From: Actinomadura rifamycini DSM 43936 | Lineage (GTDB): Bacteria > Actinomycetota > Actinomycetes > Streptosporangiales > Streptosporangiaceae | DNA length: 64,000 nt | Reading direction: 5' to 3' | NCBI RefSeq assembly: GCF_000425065.1 | Contig: NZ_KE384301.1 | Location: 203,029-267,028, forward strand | In this document: positions 47,019-56,009 of the stretch, piece by piece | Layout: each line of letters opens with the position of its first letter | Position numbering within the stretch: the first letter of the stretch is position 1 | The notes under the pieces: model-generated | The model's input: only the letters and a program-made list of their open reading frames with translations | Databases searched by the model: none | Told to the model about the DNA's origin: nothing | Program-made: the position numbers and the translations under genes

Positions 47019-50000
47019 TCACCCGTCCGGGTCGGCGTCGATCGCCTGCACCCGGACGTCCACGTGCGGCGAACGGCGCAGGTCGTCCAGCACCGCCCGC
47101 CACTCGTCCGGCCACCCCGCCGCGTCGCCCGCCGTGCCGACGGCCCGCATCGCCAGCAGGTGCGCCACCAGGTGCCCTTGTGCGATCAGGCCCCGCACGG
47201 CGGGCAGGAGGAGCGGCGGCGGCAGCGGCGCCCGCCGGCCGCGCCGGTGGCCGAAGACGCTCCTCAAGCGCCAGTCCAGCCCCAGCGCCACCGCCGGCCG
47301 GTCGCGCAGCAGTTCCGCGAGGGACCCGACCGCCGCGGCGAGCTCGCCCGCCGTGGCCAGGCGGGGCTCGGCCAGTGGCGGGGACGCGAACGCCAGGTCC
47401 ACGACCTGCTGGAGGTGCAGCGGATGGGGCGCCAGCAGCGCGGCCGCCCGGCGGGCCAGGTCGGCCGCCGCGGGGTCGGCGCGGCCCCGGCCGTGCCTCG
47501 CGGCGAGCACCCGCACGAGGGAGAGCAGGCGGCGCCGGGCGGGCCCGCGGGCACCGGCCTCGGGCAGCAGCCGCTCCAGGACGCCGAGGACCTCGCCGCG
47601 GACCGCCCCGGCGTACATCAGTGCCTCCAGGACGGGCAGCTCGGCGTCCCCGGCGGGGTCCGCGGGGTCCCCCACGGCGGCGAGCAGGTCGTCGAAGCCG
47701 CCCTCGTAGTGGCGCGCCCACACCCCGAACGCCGCCGTCCCGCGCCACCGCACGCCCGGGCCGTCCGCGGCGGCGAGCAGCCGCCTGACCAGCGCGGCGT
47801 ACCGGGGCCGGACGGCCGGCGCGTACTCCTCCGGCACCGCCTGGAAGAGCGTCCGGAGCAGCGGTTCGGACGCGTACGGCCCGGCGGCGTCCTCCAGGGC
47901 GGTGAAGGTCCGGGGGTCCTCGGGGATCCGGCGCAGCGCCGCGGCGACGGCGGCGCGCACGTCCCGGTGCAGGTGCGGATCGCGCCACGCGCCGAGCAGG
48001 GCGTCCGCCGCGCCGGGCGGCCGCAGCCGCTCCAGCAGCCGGGCGGCCTGCTTGCGCGCCGTCACCTTCGCGTCCGGCCCGGTCAGCGTCCCCGCCAGCA
48101 CGGGGCCGAGCGTGGACGGCGCCACCCCGGCGCAGCAGCCCGCGACGGCCGCGACCGCGTACGGCGAGCCCGCGCCGCGCGCGAACCCGAGCAGGAGGCC
48201 GAGCGCCTCCGCCGGGCGGTCCGTCCCCGCCATCGCCTCCATCGCGGCCTCGGCGAGGACGGCGTCGGCCCCGCCGGCCCACGCGGCGAGATCGTCGAGG
48301 GTCCCGGGGAGGCGGCCGAGGGACGCGACGGCCGCGATCCGCGTGTCCGCCGGCGGCGCGTCGTCGCGCGCGACGCCGTTCAGCGCCTCCCGGACCCGGT
48401 CGACCTGGGCGGGCGTCCAGCGTCCCGGGTCCTGCGGCCGCACCCGGGACGTCCGCTCCCCGAGGGCGGCGCGCCCCAGCAGGTCGGTGCGGCGGCTCGC
48501 GACGACGCGCCAGACCTCGGGCACCTCGACCGCGGCCGGGTCGGCCGCCACGAGCTCCGCCGCGCGGTCGGCGCGGCGGGCCGGGCGGTCGAGCGCCCCG
48601 GCGCGCAGGTCGTCCTGGATCTCGGCCAGCCGGAAGGCCCGGCGGTGGAGGGACCACGCCAGCTCGATCGCGAGCGCGGGGTCGCGCCGCTCCCGGGCGG
48701 CCCGCAGCCGGGGGCGCAGGACGTCCAGCAGGTCGTGCTCGGCGCCGCGCGGCAGGACGAGGTCGAGGTAGTGGTCGTCGTCCCGGAGCTGCTCGGTGCC
48801 GCACCGCGCGACCAGCCGGTCGTAGACCCCGTACGCCCACGGCCGCAGGTCCGGGGCGTGGGCGAGCGCGCGGTCGGCCAGGTTCCGCAGCGCCCGCCGC
48901 GTCGCCTTCGAGGAGTCGCGGGACTCGACGGCCGCCGCGGCGAGCCCGTCCAGCGGCCCGGCGAGCGCGCCGCCCAGGAGGGCCACCGGGACGGACGCGA
49001 GCGCCTCGATCAGCGCGCGCCGCAGCGGGTCCCGCTCGCGGCGGGCGCGGTCCGCCAGCTCGCGGACCACGCCGAGCAGCACCGTGCCGTCGCCGGTGCG
49101 GGCCGCCGCCCCGACCAGCAGCCCGCGGGCGAGCCCGCGCCGCTTCGGGTCGCCGGTGAGCGCCGCCTCCCGCAGCGGCCCGGCCGCCTCCGCGTACGGG
49201 AGGTGGGCGGTCAGCTTCAGCGGGATGTCGGGATCGTCCAGCCTGAGGCGGGCCGAGTGCCACACCGACCCGTGCCAGTCGAGCATCCGCCGTGCCTCCG
49301 CCGCGGCGCGGTCCGGCGGCAGCAGCGGGAGCAGCGGGAACGCCTGCAGGCCCGGGAACGGGCCCCCGCGCCGCTCCACGATCGCGTCGAACAGCGGGCC
49401 GCGGCGCCCCGGTCGGATGAGCGCGAACATCCGGGCGAGCCCGTGGCCGTCGGCCGGCAGGGTGCCCAGCAGTTCCCGGTCGGGCAGGGAGTGCAGGTGC
49501 TCGTCCCGCGAGAGCAGCCCGCCGTACGGACCGCCCGCGGCGATCGCCAGCCGGCCGGCGCGGACGGCGTCGACCGCGAACAGCCGCCGCGCGACCGTCT
49601 TCGGGAGTCGCCCCCGCACGGCGTTGCGGACGTCCTCCCGCTCGAGGAGTTCGAGCAGCCCCGCCGGGTCGTGCCGGGCCAGGGCGGCGGGGACGGGCCC
49701 GCGGCGGCGCAGCCAGCCCCACTCCGCCGCCCGCCGCCGGGCGAGCGCGAGGAGCGGGCCGGGATGCCGCTCGGCGAGGGCCCGCCACGCGGTGACGGCG
49801 CCGTCCAGGTCCGGCAGCCACCGGGCGACCGCGCCGCCGGAGCAGGCGGGCAGCAGCGCGGCCGCCTCCCGGTCGCCCCAGCGGGCGCGGACGTCCGGCA
49901 GGAGGCGGTCGGCGAGCGCGGCGCGGTCGCCGTGCCGCAGCGTCCGGTAGAAAGCCCGCCGCAGGTCGGCGGGGGCGTCGTCCAAGACGGCCGCCGCCGC

Positions 50001-50315
50001 GTCGTCGGCGACGGGGAGCGTCCGGACGGCGCGCAGCGCGGCCCGCCGCAGCGCCGGATCGGGGCCCGCGAGGGCGCGCTCGATGAACGGGAGGCGGCGG
50101 GCGGCCATCGCCATGTGCAGTGCGGTGCGGCGCTCGTACCGTCCGCCCGCGGCCAGCTCGTCGAGGAGCGCGGTCAGCGCGGGGGTCCCGGCGAGGCGCC
50201 GGGCGTGCAGGGCCAGGGCGCGCATGCGCTCCGGGTACGGGAGGGGTTCGACGCGCGCGAGGAGTTCGCCCGCGCGTTCTTCGGCCGGTTCCGGGACCGG
50301 CGCGGTGGGGCTCAA
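47019..50315 (-). CDS. Very large HEAT-like repeat protein, function unknown
   Basis: A 1098-residue Ala/Arg/Leu/Asp-rich protein made almost entirely of short antiparallel helices, like HEAT or ARM repeats (for example ALLDELAAGGRYERRTALHM, then AMAARRLPFIERALAGPDPA). There are no signal, membrane segments or catalytic motifs. Such proteins are scaffolds. The start is tentative: the TTG at 50315 has no strong ribosome site, and an internal start is possible. It is divergent from the aldo/keto reductase. I recognise similar long repeat proteins in actinomycetes but no assigned function. Confidence 0.7.
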   Translation of the reverse strand: MSPTAPVPEPAEERAGELLARVEPLPYPERMRALALHARRLAGTPALTALLDELAAGGRYERRTALHMAMAARRLPFIERALAGPDPALRRAALRAVRTLPVADDAAAAVLDDAPADLRRAFYRTLRHGDRAALADRLLPDVRARWGDREAAALLPACSGGAVARWLPDLDGAVTAWRALAERHPGPLLALARRRAAEWGWLRRRGPVPAALARHDPAGLLELLEREDVRNAVRGRLPKTVARRLFAVDAVRAGRLAIAAGGPYGGLLSRDEHLHSLPDRELLGTLPADGHGLARMFALIRPGRRGPLFDAIVERRGGPFPGLQAFPLLPLLPPDRAAAEARRMLDWHGSVWHSARLRLDDPDIPLKLTAHLPYAEAAGPLREAALTGDPKRRGLARGLLVGAAARTGDGTVLLGVVRELADRARRERDPLRRALIEALASVPVALLGGALAGPLDGLAAAAVESRDSSKATRRALRNLADRALAHAPDLRPWAYGVYDRLVARCGTEQLRDDDHYLDLVLPRGAEHDLLDVLRPRLRAARERRDPALAIELAWSLHRRAFRLAEIQDDLRAGALDRPARRADRAAELVAADPAAVEVPEVWRVVASRRTDLLGRAALGERTSRVRPQDPGRWTPAQVDRVREALNGVARDDAPPADTRIAAVASLGRLPGTLDDLAAWAGGADAVLAEAAMEAMAGTDRPAEALGLLLGFARGAGSPYAVAAVAGCCAGVAPSTLGPVLAGTLTGPDAKVTARKQAARLLERLRPPGAADALLGAWRDPHLHRDVRAAVAAALRRIPEDPRTFTALEDAAGPYASEPLLRTLFQAVPEEYAPAVRPRYAALVRRLLAAADGPGVRWRGTAAFGVWARHYEGGFDDLLAAVGDPADPAGDAELPVLEALMYAGAVRGEVLGVLERLLPEAGARGPARRRLLSLVRVLAARHGRGRADPAAADLARRAAALLAPHPLHLQQVVDLAFASPPLAEPRLATAGELAAAVGSLAELLRDRPAVALGLDWRLRSVFGHRRGRRAPLPPPLLLPAVRGLIAQGHLVAHLLAMRAVGTAGDAAGWPDEWRAVLDDLRRSPHVDVRVQAIDADPDG

Positions 50316-50413
50316 CGGCCCGGGCGGAGACCGCCCTTCCTGATCGTCATGGCCCGATCATGGACGATCCGGCGCCGGTCCGGCAAGTCCCGGCCGCTGA
50401 CACAATCGTGGCC

Positions 50414-51439
50414 ATGACCTATGTGGCCGCTGACGATCGATACGACCAGGCGCCCTACCGGCGGTGCGGGCGCAGCGGGCTGCGGCTCCCGGCGATCTCG
50501 CTGGGGCTGTGGCACAACTTCGGCGACGACCGCCCGCTGGACGTGCAGCGGGCGATCCTGCGCCGCGCGTTCGACCTCGGGGTGACGCACTTCGACCTGG
50601 CGAACAACTACGGCCCGCCGTACGGGTCCGCGGAGAGCAACTTCGGCCGGATCCTGCGGGCGGACCTCGCCCCCTACCGCGACGAGCTGATCATTTCGAC
50701 GAAGGCGGGCTACGACATGTGGCCCGGCCCGTACGGCGAGTGGGGCTCGCGCAAGTACCTGCTCGCCAGCCTGGACCAGTCGCTGCGGCGGATGGGCGTG
50801 GACTACGTCGACATCTTCTACAGCCACCGGTTCGACCCGGAGACGCCGCTCGAGGAGACGATGGGCGCGCTGGACCACGCCGTCCGGTCCGGGAAGGCGC
50901 TGTACGCGGGCATCTCGTCGTACTCGCCGGAGCGGACGGCCGAGGCCGCGGCGATCCTGCGGGAGATGGGCACGCCGCTGCTGATCCACCAGCCGTCGTA
51001 CTCGATGCTGAACCGGTGGATCGAGGGCGGGCTGCTCGACACGCTGGAGGCGGAGGGCGTCGGCTGCATCGCGTTCTCCCCGCTGGCGCAGGGGATGCTG
51101 ACCGGCAAGTACCTCGACGGGGTCCCGGCGGGGTCGCGGGCCAGCAGGGGCACGTCGTTCTCGCCGGACCTGCTGACCGAGGAGAACCTGCGGCACGTCC
51201 GGACGCTGAACGAAATCGCGGCGGGGCGGGGCCAGTCCCTCGCGCAGCTGGCCCTCGCCTGGTCGCTGCGGGACGGGCGGGTCACCTCGGCGCTGATCGG
51301 CGCGAGCAGCGTCGCTCAGCTCGAGGAGAACCTCGCCGCCCTGGACCGGCCGGACTTCACCGCCGACGAGCTGGCCGCGATCGACCGGGACGCGGTGGAG
51401 GCGGGCATCAACATCTGGGCGGCGTCCAGCGCGGGCTGA
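50414..51439 (+). CDS. Aldo/keto reductase, L-glyceraldehyde-3-phosphate reductase type
   Basis: A 341-residue NADPH-dependent reductase of the YghZ/MgrA group. GVTHFDLANNYGPPYGSAES carries the catalytic Asp and Tyr, ISTKAGYDMWPGPYG the Lys, and DIFYSHRFDPETPLEET the His. YSPLAQGMLTGKYLDG and the C-terminal SALIGASSVAQLEENLAAL bind the cofactor. Family members reduce L-glyceraldehyde-3-phosphate and methylglyoxal. I set the start at ATG 50414; an in-frame upstream extension overlaps the divergent gene and is unlikely. Confidence 0.9.
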   Translation: MTYVAADDRYDQAPYRRCGRSGLRLPAISLGLWHNFGDDRPLDVQRAILRRAFDLGVTHFDLANNYGPPYGSAESNFGRILRADLAPYRDELIISTKAGYDMWPGPYGEWGSRKYLLASLDQSLRRMGVDYVDIFYSHRFDPETPLEETMGALDHAVRSGKALYAGISSYSPERTAEAAAILREMGTPLLIHQPSYSMLNRWIEGGLLDTLEAEGVGCIAFSPLAQGMLTGKYLDGVPAGSRASRGTSFSPDLLTEENLRHVRTLNEIAAGRGQSLAQLALAWSLRDGRVTSALIGASSVAQLEENLAALDRPDFTADELAAIDRDAVEAGINIWAASSAG

Positions 51440-51509
51440 CCCGCGGCCGCGGGCGGGACGGCCGGAACCGCGCACGGTTCGTCCCGTTCCCTCCGGGCAC
51501 GGGGTCGGC

Positions 51510-51962
51510 ATGAAGGAGATGACCCTGCGCAGCGGAGCGTTCAACGACCACACGATCATCCCGTCGGAGTACTCGCACGACAGCGGCGACGTGTCCCCGC
51601 CGCTGGAGTGGTCGGAGGCCCCCGAGGAGGTCGTGGAGATCGCGCTGGCCTGCGAGGACCCGGACGCGCCCACCGGCACCTTCGCGCACTGGCTGGTGGC
51701 CGGGATCGACCCGGCGACGACCGGGCTGGACCCGGGCGAGCGGCCGACCGGGGCCGTCCTCGGCCGCAACGACTACGGCGCCGAAGGGTACGGCGGGCCC
51801 AAGCCGCCGGTCGGCGACGACCCGCACCGGTACTTCTTCCGGCTGTACGGGCTCGCGGAGCCGTCCGGGCTGGGCCGCGGGTTCACCGCGGAGGACCTGC
51901 GCGTCGCGATGCAGGACAAGGTCGTGGCGGCGGGGACGCTCGTCGGCACGTTCGCCCGGTAG
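51510..51962 (+). CDS. YbhB/YbcL family (PEBP-like) protein
   Basis: A 150-residue phosphatidylethanolamine-binding-like protein. The family motifs are ACEDPDAPTGTFAHWLVAGI and GYGGPKPPVGDDPHRYFFRL. Bacterial members are cytosolic and have no agreed function. It follows the aldo/keto reductase with a 70-base gap and the next gene starts two bases after its stop, so a small operon is likely. Confidence 0.88.
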   Translation: MKEMTLRSGAFNDHTIIPSEYSHDSGDVSPPLEWSEAPEEVVEIALACEDPDAPTGTFAHWLVAGIDPATTGLDPGERPTGAVLGRNDYGAEGYGGPKPPVGDDPHRYFFRLYGLAEPSGLGRGFTAEDLRVAMQDKVVAAGTLVGTFAR

Positions 51963-51964
51963 CC

Positions 51965-52309
51965 GTGGCGGGCGACGGCGGGCCCGGCCCGCGGCGACCG
52001 GAGGACGGCCGGGGCCGCGAGCAGGGACACGGGCAGGGAGACGGGCAGGGACACGGCCGGGGGCACCGTCCGGAGCGCCGCGGGCGGCGGCCCGGCACCG
52101 AACCGCTCACCGCCCGCAGTCCGCTGCGGCTGCGGGCGGTGCTGTCGTCGGTCGCGCTGGTCGCGGCGGCCGCCGCCGCGATCGTCTTCGCGGTGAGCGC
52201 CGCCGCGGACGGCGGCGACGGGGAGTGGGCGGCGGCGGGCCTGTGCGCGGCCGTCGCCGTCATCGCCGCGCTCGACCTGGTGGTCATCGCGCGCCGCGCC
52301 CGCCCCTGA
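51965..52309 (+). CDS. DUF6343-like small membrane protein
   Basis: A 114-residue protein. The N-terminal third is a low-complexity Gly/His/Arg/Asp region built from short repeats (GHGQGDGQGHGRGH). The conserved core begins GTEPLTARSPLRLRAVLSSV and continues into two hydrophobic helices, with a basic tail (RRARP). This fits my memory of the DUF6343 family; the assignment is moderate. The GTG at 51965 is two bases after the preceding stop codon. Function is unknown. Confidence 0.6.
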   Translation: MAGDGGPGPRRPEDGRGREQGHGQGDGQGHGRGHRPERRGRRPGTEPLTARSPLRLRAVLSSVALVAAAAAAIVFAVSAAADGGDGEWAAAGLCAAVAVIAALDLVVIARRARP

Positions 52310-52361
52310 CCCGTCCGGGGCGTTTCCGCGGGGCGCGCGTTCGGTGGGCCGTCCCGCCGGT

Positions 52362-53237
52362 TCAGCAGTTCTCGAGCCGGGCCTTGTCGGCCTCGACCGC
52401 GGGCGGCAGGGAGCGGCGGTCGCGCAGCACGCGGGGCAGCACCCGGACGGCGGCGGCGAGCCCGGCGCGTCCGTCCGGGGTGCGCAGCGCGGCCGCGGCG
52501 GTGCGGGCGACCACCGCCGGCGGGCGCCGCAGCCACGCGGTCAGGAGCCGGTTGCGGGTCTCCCGGGCGCGGCGCCAGGCCTGGTCGCGGACCTCCCGCG
52601 ACGGGTGGTGGTGCACGACCAGCTCGGGCACGTACGCCATCCCCCAGCCCGCGGCGGCCAGGTCGAGGGCCAGCAGCTCCTCCTCGCCCGCGAAGTGCAG
52701 GACGTCCGAGAAGCCGCCGACGTCGAGGAACGCGTCGCGGCGCACGACGGCCGAGCAGGCGAGGAAGCCGAGGACCGCGGGGCCCGGCAGCCCGTCCGGG
52801 CGGCCGAGGGGCGCGGCGGCCATCTCCGCCGACACCGGGTCGAGCCGCTCCTCCGGGCCGACGAGCACGCGGGCCGCGAGCAGTGCGACCCGCGGATGCG
52901 CGTCGAGGATCTCCACGGCGCGGGCGAGCGAGCCGGGCGCCCACCAGGAGTCGTCGTCGGCGAACGCGACGTAGCGGGTGCCGGCCTCGACCGCGCCGGC
53001 GTTGCGGGCGGCGGCGCCGCGGTTGCCCGGCAGCCGCAGCACCCGGGCGCCCGCCGCCGCGGCGGCGTCGGCGGTCCCGTCGGCGGACGCGTTGTCGGCG
53101 ACGATCACCGGGGCGGCGTGCCGGGCGAGGCTGCGGCGCAGCTCCGGGGCGCGGTCGCGGGTCGCGACGACGATCGTGACCCCGGACGTCTCGGGCGGCC
53201 GCACGCGGGCGGCGGCCTCGGAGCGGATATCGGTCAT
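52362..53237 (-). CDS. Glycosyltransferase family 2
   Basis: A 291-residue GT-A glycosyltransferase. TIVVATRDRAPELRRSL begins the domain, VIVADNASADGTAD binds the nucleotide, and FADDDSWWAPGSLARA holds the DxD metal motif. The later HFAGEEELLALDLAAAGW segment is also typical. There is no membrane segment except a weakly hydrophobic C-terminal part. GGGAGGG precedes the ATG. It lies 21 bases downstream of a close paralogue, and both are divergent from the heptose cluster, so they may add side sugars to the same glycan. Confidence 0.88.
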   Translation of the reverse strand: MTDIRSEAAARVRPPETSGVTIVVATRDRAPELRRSLARHAAPVIVADNASADGTADAAAAAGARVLRLPGNRGAAARNAGAVEAGTRYVAFADDDSWWAPGSLARAVEILDAHPRVALLAARVLVGPEERLDPVSAEMAAAPLGRPDGLPGPAVLGFLACSAVVRRDAFLDVGGFSDVLHFAGEEELLALDLAAAGWGMAYVPELVVHHHPSREVRDQAWRRARETRNRLLTAWLRRPPAVVARTAAAALRTPDGRAGLAAAVRVLPRVLRDRRSLPPAVEADKARLENC

Positions 53238-53258
53238 GTGCGGTCCCTCCCGGGCCGG

Positions 53259-54146
53259 TCAGCTCACGTAGCGGCGGGCCCTGGACGTCCGCTGGGACGC
53301 CTCCAGGGTGCGCAGGCGGTCCTCGACGTCGCGGGGCAGCGGGCGGCGCTCCCGCGCGACCCAGCCGAGCCCGGCCGCCGCCTCCGCGAGCGCGGCGGCG
53401 GTGACCCGGTCGCGGGGCAGCGTCCGCAGCAGCCCGGCGGTGCGGCGCGCGGCGGCGGGCAGCGGGCGGCGCAGCCACGTGAACCACAGCGTGTTGCGGA
53501 TGCCGTGGCGGCGCCGCAGGTGCGCGTCCCGCAGCGGGGACGGCGCGTGGTGCACGACGACGTCCTCGGCGTAGCACAGGTGCCAGCCGCGCGTCATCAG
53601 GTCGGCGCTGAGCAGCTCCTCCTCGCCGCCCAGCCACAGCCGCGGCGAGAACCCGCCCGCCTCCCGGAACGCCTCGACGCGGACCATGGACGCGCCCGCC
53701 AGGAACGACCCGAGCGCGGGCCCCGGCAGCCCCGGCGGGCCGGGGACGGGCGAGTCCCGCAGCTCGGGGACGATCGGGTCCTCGCGCCCGCCGGGCTCCA
53801 CCAGGATCCGGCCGGTGACGACGGCGAGCCGCGGGTGCGCGTCCAGCAGCGCCGCCGCGCGGGCCGGGGCGTCCGGCTCCCACCAGGTGTCGTCGTCGCA
53901 GAACGCCGCGTACGGCGTCCGCACGTGGTCGACCGCGAGGTTCCGGGCGACGGCCCCGAGGTTCTCCGGCGACCTGATCAGCCGGGCCGCGGGGAACTCC
54001 GCGGCGACCGCGTCCGGCGTGCCGTCCCCGGAGGCGTTGTCGACCACGATGACCGGCGGGCCGTCCGGCAGGTCCCGCAGGCGGGCGAGGACGGCCAGCA
54101 GGGATTCGCGCCGGTCCCTGGTGATGACGACGACGGTATAGCGCAT
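53259..54146 (-). CDS. Glycosyltransferase family 2, paralogue
   Basis: A 295-residue GT2 closely similar to its downstream neighbour. YTVVVITRDRRESLLAV, VIVVDNASGDGTPDAV and FCDDDTWWEPDAPARA (DxD) match the same family positions, and WLGGEEELLSADLMTRGW is shared. The two genes are an obvious duplication in tandem. Acceptor and donor are unknown. It is divergent from the carbamoyltransferase and lies on the edge of the heptose cluster. Confidence 0.88.
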   Translation of the reverse strand: MRYTVVVITRDRRESLLAVLARLRDLPDGPPVIVVDNASGDGTPDAVAAEFPAARLIRSPENLGAVARNLAVDHVRTPYAAFCDDDTWWEPDAPARAAALLDAHPRLAVVTGRILVEPGGREDPIVPELRDSPVPGPPGLPGPALGSFLAGASMVRVEAFREAGGFSPRLWLGGEEELLSADLMTRGWHLCYAEDVVVHHAPSPLRDAHLRRRHGIRNTLWFTWLRRPLPAAARRTAGLLRTLPRDRVTAAALAEAAAGLGWVARERRPLPRDVEDRLRTLEASQRTSRARRYVS

Positions 54147-54310
54147 GGGTCGGCGCTACCCCCGGCGCGGCCCCTCATGCGCCCGCCCGAGACCGGAATC
54201 GGCTCTGACGTGCCACGACTCTCACCAGTGCCTTTTCACCTCTACCGCGTTTAGCGCCCCAGTTCTCGGCAATGCCCGGAATTACCTATAGGGGATTTCT
54301 CCACCCCAGC

Positions 54311-54333
54311 CGATGTCTATGACGCAGACATCG
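54311..54333. promoter_or_regulatory. Inverted repeat in the leader of the heptose cluster
   Basis: CGATGTCT-N7-AGACATCG, perfect 8-bp arms, 39 bases upstream of the carbamoyltransferase start. The surrounding 130 bases are less GC-rich than the rest of the window, as expected of a promoter region. It could be an operator or a leader hairpin. Confidence 0.45.
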
Positions 54334-54371
54334 CCGTTCCACATCGACCGTGCGCCGAACGGGGCTTTGTC

Positions 54372-56009
54372 ATGCGTGTGCTCGGAATCAATGCGATTTT
54401 TCACGATCCGGCCGCCGCGCTGGTGGTGGACGGCCGGGTCGTGGCCGCCACCGAGGAAGAGCGGCTCAGCCGCCGCAAGCACGGCAAGCGGCCGGTGCCC
54501 TTCTCCGGGTGGGAACTGCCGGAGAAGGCGGCCCGCTGGTGCCTGGACCGGGCCGGGCTGGAGCCCGGCGACCTCGACGCGGTGGCCTACTCGTACGATC
54601 CGAGCCTCGTCGAACCGGACCTCGACGGGCACGACGCGAACTGGGAGCGGCTGCGCACCCTGTACGCACGGCGCGCGCCGAACTTCCTGGCCACCGCGCT
54701 TCCCGGGCTCGACCCCGGCATCGTCCGGTTCGTCCCGCACCATGTGGCGCACGCGGCGTCCGCGGCCCTCGCCGCGCCCGGACCCGGCGAAGGCGACGTC
54801 CTCGTCCTGGACGGCCGCGGCGAGTCCCACTCGCACCTCGCCGGGACGTACGCGGACGGCGCCCTCACGCCGCTGCACGCGCAGCGGCTGCCGCACTCGC
54901 TCGGGCTGATGTACGAGGACCTGACCGAGCACCTCGGCTTCCTGCGCTCCAGCGACGAGTACAAGGTGATGGCCCTGGCCTCCTACGGGGAGCCGCGGTT
55001 CCTCGCCGAGCTGCGCGAGCACGTCGCCGCGACCGGCGACGGCGGCTTCGCGGTCGCGCCCGTCGACTGGGGCTCGCTGGCGAAGGCCCGCACGGCGGAC
55101 GCCGAATGGACCCGCGACCACGCCGACCTCGCCGCGAGCGTCCAGGCCCGCCTCGAGGAGGTGCTGCTCGACCTCGCGGGCTGGCTGCACGGCCGCACCG
55201 GATCGTCCCGCCTCATGCTGGCCGGCGGCGTCGCGCTCAACTGCGTCGCCAACTCCCGCCTCGCCGAGGCCGGACCCTACGACGACCTGTGGGTGCAGCC
55301 CGCCGCGGGCGACGCCGGCACCGCGCTCGGCGCGGCCCTGCACGTGGCGCGCGCGTCCGGCGACGAGATCGAGGCGATGCCGGGCGCCGACCTCGGGCGC
55401 GGCTGGGACGACGACGAGATCGCCGCCCGCCTCGACGTCGCGAAGATCCCCTACGAGCGTCCCGCCGACCTGGCCTCGACCGTGGCCGAGGCCCTCGCGC
55501 AGGACCGGGTCGTCGCCTGGTTCCAGGGGCGCTCGGAGTTCGGCCCGCGCGCGCTCGGCCACCGCTCGCTCCTGGCCCACCCCGGGCACGCCGCGAACGT
55601 CGAGCGGCTCAACGACGTGAAGGGCCGCGAGCAGTTCCGGCCGATCGCGCCGATGGTGTCCCTCGACCGGGCGGCGGAGATCTTCGAGGGCCCGCTGCCC
55701 AGCCCGTACATGCTGTTCGTGCACGACGTGCGCCCCGAGTGGCGCGAGCGGATCCCCGCGGTCGTCCACGTCGACGGGACCGCCCGCATCCAGACGGTCG
55801 CGGACGACGACGAGCCCCTCGTCGCCCGGCTGCTGCGCGAGTTCGACCGCCGCACCGGGATCCCCGTCGTGATCAACACGAGCCTGAACACGGCGGGGCG
55901 CCCGATGGTCGACGATCCCCGGGACGCGCTCGAATGCTTCGGGTCCGCCCCGGTGGACCTCCTCGCCATCGGCCCCTTCGTCGTCCGGCGCCGGGAGGTG
56001 CACGCCTGA
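54372..56009 (+). CDS. Carbamoyltransferase (NodU/CmcH family)
   Basis: A 545-residue O-carbamoyltransferase. The N-terminal Kae1-like ATPase domain starts MRVLGINAIFHDPAAALV and contains VPHHVAHAASAALAA, GRGESHSHLAGT and LMLAGGVALNCVANSRL. The C-terminal YrdC-like part has FQGRSEFGPRALGHRSLLA and VINTSLNTAGRPMVDDP. Members use carbamoyl phosphate and ATP to carbamoylate a sugar or antibiotic hydroxyl. As first gene of the cluster it probably decorates the glycan. Its stop codon overlaps the next start by one base (TGATG). Confidence 0.92.
   Translation: MRVLGINAIFHDPAAALVVDGRVVAATEEERLSRRKHGKRPVPFSGWELPEKAARWCLDRAGLEPGDLDAVAYSYDPSLVEPDLDGHDANWERLRTLYARRAPNFLATALPGLDPGIVRFVPHHVAHAASAALAAPGPGEGDVLVLDGRGESHSHLAGTYADGALTPLHAQRLPHSLGLMYEDLTEHLGFLRSSDEYKVMALASYGEPRFLAELREHVAATGDGGFAVAPVDWGSLAKARTADAEWTRDHADLAASVQARLEEVLLDLAGWLHGRTGSSRLMLAGGVALNCVANSRLAEAGPYDDLWVQPAAGDAGTALGAALHVARASGDEIEAMPGADLGRGWDDDEIAARLDVAKIPYERPADLASTVAEALAQDRVVAWFQGRSEFGPRALGHRSLLAHPGHAANVERLNDVKGREQFRPIAPMVSLDRAAEIFEGPLPSPYMLFVHDVRPEWRERIPAVVHVDGTARIQTVADDDEPLVARLLREFDRRTGIPVVINTSLNTAGRPMVDDPRDALECFGSAPVDLLAIGPFVVRRREVHA

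Noticed and set aside
47064..50417. A plus-strand open frame of about 1100 codons opposite the HEAT-like gene
   Set aside because: It is Arg/Gln/Pro-rich without domains, while the minus-strand frame has regular helical repeats and normal composition.
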